Assembly: GCF_011947365.2 (NCBI RefSeq)
Contig: NZ_JAAVSH020000001.1
Span: 2,296,199-2,360,198 of the forward strand
Source: an endosymbiont of Lamellibrachia barhami
Lineage (GTDB): Bacteria; Pseudomonadota; Gammaproteobacteria; Chromatiales; Chromatiaceae
Direction: 5' to 3'
DNA length: 64,000 bases
Numbering within the stretch: the first letter of the stretch is position 1; each line of letters opens with the position of its first letter. The position numbers were made by a program, and so were the translations under genes. Below, piece by piece: positions 9,326-16,314 of the stretch. Under the pieces are notes generated by a model. That model saw only the letters and a list, made by a program, of their open reading frames with translations, did no database searches and was not told where the DNA came from.

Positions 9326-9874
9326 TTAGAAATTGGGTTTTTCAGGGGCATCCTGGTACATCTTGACGCTCGATAGAATCTCGTCTTTCGCTTCATCGAT
9401 GCCGTACCAGCCGTCGACGCGCACCCACTTCCCTTCGTCGAGATCTTTGTAGTGTTCGAAGAAGTGGGAGATGCGGTTGAGTACGTCACCGGGCAAATCC
9501 CGGAAGCTCTGCACATGACGGTAGGATTTGCAGGACTTGTCGATCGGCACAGCGAGAATCTTGGCGTCATCGCCGGACTCATCCTTCATCTTTAGTACGC
9601 CGACCGGGCGGCAGGAGATGACCGACCCTGGGATCAATGGATAGGGCGTAAGCACCAGCACATCGACCGGGTCGCCGTCTGGTGAGAGCGTATGGGGCAC
9701 ATAACCGTAGTTGCAGGGGTAGTGCATTGCTGTGGACATGAAACGGTCGACGAACATTGCACCGGTTTCCTTATCCAACTCATATTTGACGGGATCTGAA
9801 TGAGCTGGAATCTCAATGATGACATTGATTTCATTGGGTAGGTTGTTGCCGGAACTGACTCTGTCCAGATTCAT
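9326..9874 (-). CDS. ppa: Soluble inorganic pyrophosphatase (family I)
   Basis: Hydrolyses pyrophosphate from biosynthetic reactions in the cytoplasm. Family I signatures are present: [15 protein letters not shown], the YGYVPHTL segment and the metal site [11 protein letters not shown]. The product is 182 residues, typical for a bacterial hexameric enzyme. It lies downstream of the broken membrane H+-pyrophosphatase gene on the same strand, 283 bases away and beyond a terminator, so it probably has its own promoter. Having both soluble and membrane pyrophosphatases implies that PPi use is regulated between them (inference). Confidence 0.95.
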   Translation of the reverse strand: MNLDRVSSGNNLPNEINVIIEIPAHSDPVKYELDKETGAMFVDRFMSTAMHYPCNYGYVPHTLSPDGDPVDVLVLTPYPLIPGSVISCRPVGVLKMKDESGDDAKILAVPIDKSCKSYRHVQSFRDLPGDVLNRISHFFEHYKDLDEGKWVRVDGWYGIDEAKDEILSSVKMYQDAPEKPNF

Positions 9875-10106
9875 AAATTGCTACCTTTATGGGCGCAAAA
9901 GGCCGGATAGATACCGGCCTATGTGTGTAAAACGTATTTGTTGATTGGCGGCATCGAGCTGAAATATCGATTTTTTGGCCATGCAATTTTTGGCTAGGTT
10001 AAGGGTATGCGCGGTGGGTGTCCAGTGTGTTGAGTATTTCCCTTTTTTATGGCGTGGGAAATTATTTTGTTGGGATGCCTGGTTGAGGCTCAAAAATGAA
10101 CCCAAC

Positions 10107-10134
10107 AAAAAAGGGGAGCCGAAGCCCCCCTTTT
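10107..10134 (-). terminator. Rho-independent terminator of hppA
   Basis: Read on the minus strand, GGGGGGC-TTCG-GCTCCCC (one mismatch) is followed by TTTTTT. It sits 23 bases beyond the hppA stop codon. The 230 bases from here to ppa contain no convincing gene. Confidence 0.8.
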
Positions 10135-10156
10135 CTCTCAAACCAAAGGTCTGAAA

Positions 10157-11425
10157 TTACAGCAGCGGTACGATCAGCAGTGCAACGATGTTGATGATCT
10201 TGATCAACGGGTTGATTGCAGGACCGGCGGTGTCTTTGTAGGGGTCGCCTACGGTGTCACCAGTGACTGCCGCTTTATGTGCATCGGAACCCTTGCCGCC
10301 AAAGTTGCCGTCCTCGATGTACTTCTTGGCGTTATCCCATGCGCCACCACCGGTGGTCATGGAGATAGCGACGAAGAGGCCGGTTACGATGGTGCCGATC
10401 AGCAGGCCACCCAGCGCCTGAGCACCGAGGGTCAGCCCCACAATCACGGGAACCGCGATTGGCAGCATTGACGGGATGATCATCTCCTTGATGGCAGACT
10501 TGGTCAGCATGTCCACAGCCTTGCCATAGTCAGGCTTCTCACTGTAATCCATGATGCCAGGCTTCTCCTTGAACTGGCGACGCACTTCGTTGACGATGCC
10601 GCCGGCGGCACGGCCAACAGCTTCCATCGCCATGGCGCCGAACAGGAAGGGCACCAGACCACCGATGAACAGGCCGATGATGACCATGTGGTTGGAGAGA
10701 TCGAAGCTGACCAGCTTGCCGGCAGATTCAGGCTGTGGGTGTAGTCGGCGAACAGCACCAAGGCGGCGAGACCTGCGGAACCGATAGCATAGCCCTTGGT
10801 CACTGCCTTGGTGGTATTGCCAACGGCATCCAGCGGGTCGGTGACGTTGCGGACCCTTTCGTCCAACTCGGCCATCTCGGCGATGCCTCCGGCGTTGTCG
10901 GTGATCGGGCCGTAAGCGTCCAGGGCGACGATGATGCCGGTCATGGAGAGCATGGAGGTGGCGGCGATGGCGATGCCGTAGAGGCGGCCAGATCGTGGGC
11001 ACCCCAGATGGAGGCGCAGATCGCCAGCACGGGGGCAGCGGTGGACTTCATGGAGAGGCCTAGGCCGGCGATCACGTTGGTGCCGTCACCGGTGGTTGAA
11101 GCCTCAGCGATGTGCCTCACTGGGGCAAACTCAGTTGCGGTATAGTACTCGGTGATCACAACCATTGCCGCAGTCAGCACCAGACCGATCATGGCGGAAC
11201 CGAAGAGGCATAAAGTCAGTTGTTGACGCCCTCGATAACCACGTCAGCCATCATGTAGTCAGTGACAAAGTAGGAGGCCACTGCGGCGATAACGCCGGCA
11301 ACCGCCAGTCCTTTGTAGAGCGCGATCATGATCTTGGAATCGCCCTCATTCGCCTTGACGAAGTAGGTGCCGATTATCGAAGCGATGATGGAGACGCCGC
11401 CGAGCACCAGTGGGTAGGTGATCCG
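10157..11425 (-). pseudogene. hppA: Membrane H+-translocating pyrophosphatase HppA, 5'-truncated and frameshifted
   Basis: Integral-membrane pump coupling PPi hydrolysis to proton transport. Homology runs in pieces through three frames. The first is [13 protein letters not shown]...DVVIEGVNN (11422-11216); then [12 protein letters not shown]...[10 protein letters not shown] (about 11216-10985); then [16 protein letters not shown]...LFADYTHS (about 10975-10730); and finally [11 protein letters not shown]...LLIVPLL (to 10157). Breaks lie near 11218, 10985 and 10730. The motif [16 protein letters not shown] has the Lys that marks K+-independent H+-PPases. About 280 N-terminal residues of a roughly 680-residue family are missing, because the frame meets opdA sequence near 11423. 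Three single-base-type shifts plus truncation look more like low-quality sequence than natural decay. Confidence 0.85.
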
Positions 11426-11426
11426 A
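11418..11426. other. Apparent chimeric junction between hppA and opdA
   Basis: The minus-strand HppA frame and the plus-strand OpdA frame are both recognisable up to within a few bases of GATC 11420-11423, and each lacks its N-terminal half. The OpdA frame is closed by TGA 11419-11421. Two unrelated genes losing their 5' ends at the same point indicates a joined breakpoint, from either assembly, cloning or rearrangement. Confidence 0.8.
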
Positions 11427-12477
11427 GGCCTGGGACATCGGCTACTACAGCGAAAAACTACGCCAACACCGCCACAACATAACGCAGGAGGAGCTCAAGC
11501 CCTACTTCCCGGAGACGCAGGTGATACCGGGTCTGTTCGCTGTTGTGGAGCGCCTCTATGGCATCAGGATTCAGGAGATCCTGGGCGTCGACAGCTGGCA
11601 CCCGGACGTCCGCTTCTTCGAGATTCGCGACGCCGACGGAGAGGAGCGGGGGCAGTTCTACCTCGATCTCTATGCCCGCCCACACAAACGGGGCGGCGCC
11701 TGGATGGATGAGTGCGTCACCCGTTTCTTTAGCGACACCGTCGACCAGTTGCCGGTCGCCTACCTCACCTGCAACTTTTCACCACCGGTTGGCGACAAAC
11801 CGGCGCTCTTCACCCACGATGAGGTGGAGACCCTGTTCCACGAATTCGGCCACGGCCTGCACCATCTGCTCACCCGCATCGACTATCCGGCAGTGGCAGG
11901 CATCAACGGCGTGGCCTGGGACGCCGTGGAACTGCCGAGCCAGTTCATGGAGAACTTCTGCTGGGAGAAGGCGGCCCTCGATCTTATCTCCGGTCACTAT
12001 GAGAGCGGCGAGTCGATTCCCGAAGTCCTGTTTGAGCGCATGACCGGCGCCAGGAACTTTCAGTCCGCCATGACGATGATGCGCCAGTTGGAATTTTCCC
12101 TCTTCGACTTCCGCATCCACCGGGAGTACGACCCGAAGAGGGGTGGGCGCATCTACGAGATCCTCAACGAGGTGCGTAAACAGGTCTCGGTGGTGACCCC
12201 GCCTGAGTGGAACCGGTTTGCCCACGGCTTCTCCCACATCTTCGCCGGTGGTTACGCAGCAGGTTACTACAGTTATAAATGGGCGGAGGTGCTATCGGCT
12301 GATGCCTTCTCCCTCTTCGAGGAGCAGGGTGTTTTCAATCCAGAAACTGGCAAAGCCTTTCTGACGGGCATCCTTGAACAGGGCGGTTCCCGGGATGCCA
12401 TGGAGCTGTTTATCGACTTCCGTGGACGCGAGCCAAAGATCGATGCGCTGCTGCGTCACAACGGCATCACCGGTTAA
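11422..12477 (+). pseudogene. prlC: Oligopeptidase A (M3 metallopeptidase), C-terminal half only
   Basis: Zinc endopeptidase that degrades cytoplasmic oligopeptides and signal peptides. The frame starts at [12 protein letters not shown] right after the junction and continues to TAA 12475-12477. The catalytic zinc motif is HEFGHGLHH (nt about 11840), with ELPSQFMENFCWE, the downstream glutamate region, and FSHIFAGGYAAGYYSYKWAEVL. About 350 of the usual roughly 680 residues are present; the N-terminal helical part and start codon are missing. A GTG at 11521 is open but would start inside a conserved segment, so it is not a real start. Confidence 0.9.
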
Positions 12478-12491
12478 TGCCACACATCATT

Positions 12492-12563
12492 AGGGGTCGG
12501 AGTCAAACCGCAGCAACCTCGTCAGTGTTACCATCATTGTTGCGCGGTTTGACTCCGACCCCT
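12492..12563. repeat. Long inverted repeat between opdA and the next gene
   Basis: Perfect 20-base arms at 12492-12511 and 12544-12563 enclose a 32-base loop. Pairing can continue through GCAAC/GTTGC with one bulged A. The arm motif (AGGGGTCGGAGTCAAA) resembles palindromic intergenic repeats common in gammaproteobacteria. It lies between convergent genes and could also act as a bidirectional transcription stop, though no T-run follows. Confidence 0.75.
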
Positions 12564-12571
12564 TCAGCCTC

Positions 12572-13078
12572 TTAAATCTGCAGGGCTTCAACCGTCCAGC
12601 CGACAGCGCCAATCTCTGCCTCGGGATGTAATCTGCGGATCTCACGACCGACCTCTGAAACCCTCCAACGGGGCACATCGACCATCAGGAGGATCTCCCC
12701 GTGTTTCAATGCGCTCCGGCACTCGTCCATGTGGGCGTGTGGCACATGTCTGACAAAGTACCGGCCAGCCAAAAAGGTGGCGGCCATAACCAGACCATTC
12801 AACAGCGCCCAACCCACCAAACCGACAAACAGGCTACCGACCAGTAGTATCAGGGCCAGAAAAAAGGTCAGAAGGTTCAGGTTCCATAAGGCGCGTTCCA
12901 GGCGGGCTGCAAAATCGGTGCGCTGGCGCACCGATGCCTCGGGAAGCCCGGAGATATCAATACCTTCCCTCGCGACGGTATGCATGTGGCGCCTGTCGAC
13001 GCCCAGCCGTAGCAGATCAGGCAGCGCCTGTTCAACATGGTGCCGTTGCGGAAACAGCAGATAGATTCGTCTCAACAT
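12572..13078 (-). CDS. Small membrane protein of unknown function
   Basis: A 168-residue protein. A soluble N-terminal part (residues 1-65, with a PQRHHVEQALPDLL segment) is followed by two adjacent hydrophobic segments (about 68-110) and a soluble C-terminal part. The layout resembles small membrane proteins with a ferredoxin-like or DUF1269-like fold, but I do not recognise the family. The 69-residue gene upstream ends nine bases before this start, so the two probably share a transcript. Confidence 0.7.
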   Translation of the reverse strand: MLRRIYLLFPQRHHVEQALPDLLRLGVDRRHMHTVAREGIDISGLPEASVRQRTDFAARLERALWNLNLLTFFLALILLVGSLFVGLVGWALLNGLVMAATFLAGRYFVRHVPHAHMDECRSALKHGEILLMVDVPRWRVSEVGREIRRLHPEAEIGAVGWTVEALQI

Positions 13079-13087
13079 GGCCCCACC

Positions 13088-13297
13088 TCAACCTTCGGCA
13101 ACGTAATCATCGGTATCGTTTCCCTGCACTATCTTGTGATCCTCAGTCTCCATCTCCATATAGAGACGTTTGTTCTCCTCATTTTCGAAGTAGATCTCAA
13201 GGCCGTTCTTGCCATCCCCATCATAGAGGCAGGGGTGGTGTTCAGGATCAGAGACTTCGTGCAACGTGATGGGATCTGTTGTCGTACGAATATGCAT
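13088..13297 (-). CDS. Small acidic hypothetical protein
   Basis: A 69-residue acidic protein starting at ATG 13297 (MHIRTTTDPITLHEV), with GAGGGAA upstream as ribosome-binding site. The frame is open 33 codons further upstream but without a better start. The centre is rich in Asp and Glu (DGDGKNGLEIYFENEENKRLYMEME). No cysteine, membrane segment or known motif is seen. It is the first gene of a two-gene unit with the membrane protein downstream. Confidence 0.6.
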   Translation of the reverse strand: MHIRTTTDPITLHEVSDPEHHPCLYDGDGKNGLEIYFENEENKRLYMEMETEDHKIVQGNDTDDYVAEG

Positions 13298-13438
13298 GAT
13301 TATTCCCTCAGAATGTTGACTGTGTACTGCTTTTATAGGAATACCAAGCAATTTAGTCAAGTATGATGGCGCGCCAAATACTGACGCAGAAAACATGGGT
13401 TTTCAGGCGGCAGGAGTAATATTGCTACTGTGCAAGGC

Positions 13439-13525
13439 GTAGGCCCGATCAAGCGTAGCGGATCGGGCAATACGTGGTTTAAGCACAGGACCGCTGCCGG
13501 TTCCGCTGCGCTTGAAGCGGCCTAC
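13439..13525. repeat. REP pair, family 1 (GTAG-headed)
   Basis: A left unit GTAGGCCCGATCAAGCGTAG (continuing to GGGC at about 13468) and an inverted right unit ending GCGGCCTAC are separated by about 27 bases. Each unit is an imperfect palindrome around AAGCGTAGC. Two units head to head match the layout of REP/BIME elements, whose 5' GTAG tetranucleotide is characteristic. Confidence 0.8.
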
Positions 13526-13541
13526 TTCAGTCACCAAATGG

Positions 13542-14846
13542 TCATCTAAAGATGTCGAAGAAGAGGGTATAGAACAGACTGGCCAGAATCAGGCTGAAAA
13601 AGGTGGTCGGTATGCCGATGCGCATCCACGCGGCTGGCGTGATACGGGCGCCGGGAATATTGGAGTGCTCGGACTCCGCCACCGCGATAATATTCGCCGT
13701 GGCCCCTATGTGGGTGCCGTTGCCGCCCAGACCCACGCCCAACGCCAGCGCCCACCAGAGGGGCGTGATATTGACCCCGCTGGACTCCAGTCCCAGGATG
13801 ATGGGAATCATGGTGACGGTGAAGGGGATGTTATCCACCACCGCGCTGAGAACAGCGGCAATCCACATCAACATCAGGCCCGCCAGCAGCAGCTGACCCG
13901 GTTCCCGCGCCATCTCCGCCAGTGAGTTGCCGAACAGGTTCAGCAGTCCCGAGGCCTCCACCCCGCCGACGATCATGAAAAGCCCGGCAAAAAAGAACAG
14001 CACCGACCAGTTGACCCCGTTGAACAGCACATCCATGTCGGGCTTCATCAGCACCAAGGCCAGCGCCAAGCCGATAAAAGCGGCGTAAGCGGGGAAAAAG
14101 TGAAAATGGTGGTGAACGAAAAACAGCCCCACGACCAGCGCCAGGGAGACAAGTATTTTTTGTAATCCAGCCAAGTCCTTGATGGCATGAGTGTCGACCA
14201 GCTCCCGAACCTCTCCAGTGCCACTGCGCATCTGTTTGCGGAAAAGAAAGAGCAGTAAGAGCACAGTCCCGGCCCAGACCACCACCACCGGTGGCCCCAT
14301 ATGGAACAGAAAATCGTTGAAGCTGATATCCCCCGCACTGCCGATCATCAGATTGGGCGGGTCACCCACAAGGGTCGCCGCCCCGCCGATATTGGAGAGC
14401 ATCGCCTCAGCCATCAGATAGGGCATGGGATTGAGTCTTAGCAGACGGCAGATCAACACGGTCAGGGGCGCAAATACAATGACCGTGGTGACATTGTCCA
14501 GGATCATACTGATCAGGCTTACCGCAAGACTGAGGTAGATCAGCAGCAGACGCGCATCGCCCTTCGCCCAGCGGGTGAGATAGACGGCCATATATTCGAA
14601 GGCGCCGGTGGGACGCAGCAGCGAGACCAGCATCATCATCGCTGCCAGCAGCAGGATGGTATTGGCGTCCACCGCCGCTATAGCCGCCTCCTGAGTATAG
14701 AAATCCATACTCATGCCGACACCGATCATCACCACGGCACCCAGTATCGCCGCACTGGTACGGTGTAGTTTTTCCGAAAAGATCAGCGCGTAGGCCAGCA
14801 CCAGGATCAGCGCGGAGGCCAGCATGGAGTCACTGAAAGCGGTCAT
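13542..14846 (-). CDS. ArsB/NhaD-like ion transporter (IT superfamily)
   Basis: Inner-membrane permease of 434 residues with 11-12 predicted hydrophobic segments. The two repeated IT-superfamily signatures are visible: ILDNVTTVIVFAPLTV and SNIGGAATLVGDPPNLMIGS in the first half, and AVVDNIPFTVTMIPI and LGGNGTHIGATANIIAV in the second. Such proteins export Na+, arsenite or organic anions; substrate cannot be told here. It lies just downstream of a CBS-domain gene (three-base gap) and probably forms an operon with it and the TtcA-like gene. No ars genes are nearby, which makes arsenite less likely. Confidence 0.85.
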   Translation of the reverse strand: MTAFSDSMLASALILVLAYALIFSEKLHRTSAAILGAVVMIGVGMSMDFYTQEAAIAAVDANTILLLAAMMMLVSLLRPTGAFEYMAVYLTRWAKGDARLLLIYLSLAVSLISMILDNVTTVIVFAPLTVLICRLLRLNPMPYLMAEAMLSNIGGAATLVGDPPNLMIGSAGDISFNDFLFHMGPPVVVVWAGTVLLLLFLFRKQMRSGTGEVRELVDTHAIKDLAGLQKILVSLALVVGLFFVHHHFHFFPAYAAFIGLALALVLMKPDMDVLFNGVNWSVLFFFAGLFMIVGGVEASGLLNLFGNSLAEMAREPGQLLLAGLMLMWIAAVLSAVVDNIPFTVTMIPIILGLESSGVNITPLWWALALGVGLGGNGTHIGATANIIAVAESEHSNIPGARITPAAWMRIGIPTTFFSLILASLFYTLFFDIFR

Positions 14847-14849
14847 GCT

Positions 14850-15302
14850 TCAGCAACAGCCCAGATTCAATACCAGACGGGCAATCCCCACCCGGGTAAT
14901 AACCCCTTTGTACTCATCCCCGTCAGTCAGAAACAGATAGCCGGTATTGAACTGCTCCATGATCGCCAGCGCCTTCATTACCTGCGCGCCGGGATTGAGC
15001 TGGATGGCATCCTCCAGCACATACCCTTCGACAGGTTGCGGCAGAATCATCTCCGCTTTCTCCTCGGCCATATCCATATAATCGAGATCATCACCCAGCA
15101 GGTGCGCACCCTGAATATAGTCCCGTGGCACGCAGGTGAGGCGAAACGCATGCCGCAGAGAAAAACGGCCAACGATCTTGCCCTGGTCATCCACATAGGG
15201 GATGCCCGGCACATTCCGTTTTACACACTCCGCCAGGGCATCGCCGAAGCTCATGCCGGCATGGGCCACTTCCGTTGGGATCAGGACCTCTTCCAGGTTC
15301 AT
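14850..15302 (-). CDS. CBS-domain protein
   Basis: A 150-residue protein made of two CBS motifs (about residues 10-60 and 90-150; note GIPYVDDQGKIVGRFSLRHA and TGYLFLTDGDEYKGVITRVGIA). CBS pairs bind adenine nucleotides and regulate attached enzymes or channels. The start overlaps the stop of the TtcA-like gene by four bases, and the transporter gene follows three bases after its stop. It therefore probably regulates the transporter (inference from linkage). Confidence 0.85.
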   Translation of the reverse strand: MNLEEVLIPTEVAHAGMSFGDALAECVKRNVPGIPYVDDQGKIVGRFSLRHAFRLTCVPRDYIQGAHLLGDDLDYMDMAEEKAEMILPQPVEGYVLEDAIQLNPGAQVMKALAIMEQFNTGYLFLTDGDEYKGVITRVGIARLVLNLGCC

Positions 15303-16045
15303 GGGTCAGCTTTCTCCGGACGCTCGTCCATCAGGGGTTTCATGGCATGCAGCATATTGGCAAACAGATGTTTGTTCTGCCGCTCCTCTCTCGCCAGCAA
15401 CTGCTTCATATAAGCGCGTTGGGTGGGTGCCGTAAAGCAGGCAGGGCAGCTGTCGGGTATCACCGGCAGTCCAGCCTCCAGGGCAAAGGCCCCGGTCTGA
15501 CTCTCGCGGCAATAGACCAGCGGGCGGATGATGCGGATATCGCCATCATTGTTCTGATAGTGCGCCTTCATGGTACGTAACTGTCCGCCGTGAAAGATCG
15601 ACATCATCAGACTCTCCGCCAGATCATCGAGATGCTGAGCCAGTGCCAATACATTATAGCCCTCACGGCGACAAGTGGAGTACATGATGCCCCGCTTCAT
15701 GCGGGCGCAGTAGGCACAGAATGAGTCGCCATCCAGACGTGTCTTTGCCTCTTCCATGATCGGCTGCTCTGCATAGATCCAGGATACGCCCAAGCTTTCA
15801 TAATAGGCTTTCAGCGGCGCGGGATCGAAACCCTCCACCTCAGGATCAACAGTGATGACGCCCAGCTCAAACTTAACCGGCGCATAGGTCTGCAGGTGAC
15901 TCAGTATCTGCAGCAGGGAGAGGGAGTCCTTGCCGCCGGAGACGCCCAGGAGTATCCGGTCCCCCTCACGAATCATGTCGTAATCGGCAATCGCGCGACC
16001 GACTTTGCGCAGCAGGGATTTGGGAGGTTTGGCATAGTGTGTCAT
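15299..16045 (-). CDS. TtcA-like tRNA thiolation ATPase
   Basis: ATP-pyrophosphatase of the TtcA/TilS superfamily, whose TtcA members make 2-thiocytidine at tRNA position 32 using an iron-sulfur cluster. The P-loop is LGVSGGKDSLSLL near residue 33. A CxxC pair lies in SFCAYCARMKRGIMY, matching TtcA's first cysteine pair. The second site reads PDSCPACFTAPTQRAYM, whereas canonical TtcA has PCNLCGS. It may therefore be a TtcA-like paralogue rather than TtcA itself. At 248 residues it is shorter than E. coli TtcA (about 310). First gene of a tight three-gene unit. Confidence 0.8.
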   Translation of the reverse strand: MTHYAKPPKSLLRKVGRAIADYDMIREGDRILLGVSGGKDSLSLLQILSHLQTYAPVKFELGVITVDPEVEGFDPAPLKAYYESLGVSWIYAEQPIMEEAKTRLDGDSFCAYCARMKRGIMYSTCRREGYNVLALAQHLDDLAESLMMSIFHGGQLRTMKAHYQNNDGDIRIIRPLVYCRESQTGAFALEAGLPVIPDSCPACFTAPTQRAYMKQLLAREERQNKHLFANMLHAMKPLMDERPEKADP

Positions 16046-16183
16046 GGGGTTATTGTGACACGCGGAAAACCAAGGATTCCAGCAGGATTACCAGTGCCCA
16101 GGAAACCGGGACAGGAGTCAACTGGCACTAACATTAGGCAATATTATTCGTATTATCAATAATTTGCCAAACACCTAAAAACT

Positions 16184-16269
16184 GTAGGTCGTGTTAGCGC
16201 AGCGTAACACGACAAGAGTCGCGCACATTGTTGGGTTACGGCCAAAAAAAACGGCCTAACCCAACCTAC
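16184..16269. repeat. Paired palindromic repeat, third type
   Basis: The left unit pairs GTCGTGTTA with TAACACGAC around GCGCAGCG. The right unit pairs GTTGGGTTA with TAACCCAAC around an A-rich loop. The whole starts GTAGG and ends CCTAC like the REP families elsewhere in the window, but the stems are different. It lies in the 270-base gap upstream of the TtcA-like gene and downstream of the ABC permease gene. Confidence 0.7.
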
Positions 16270-16314
16270 CCAAGCGGTTGATTATTAGTGATTTTCGCGG
16301 CGAGGGCACCGTTC

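Noticed and set aside
9887-10141. 84-codon open frame between ppa and hppA
   Set aside because: It runs through the hppA terminator hairpin and has no ribosome site or family resemblance.
11521-12477. Treating opdA as a complete shorter gene starting at GTG 11521
   Set aside because: The frame is open upstream to the junction and encodes conserved oligopeptidase A sequence there, so GTG 11521 is internal.
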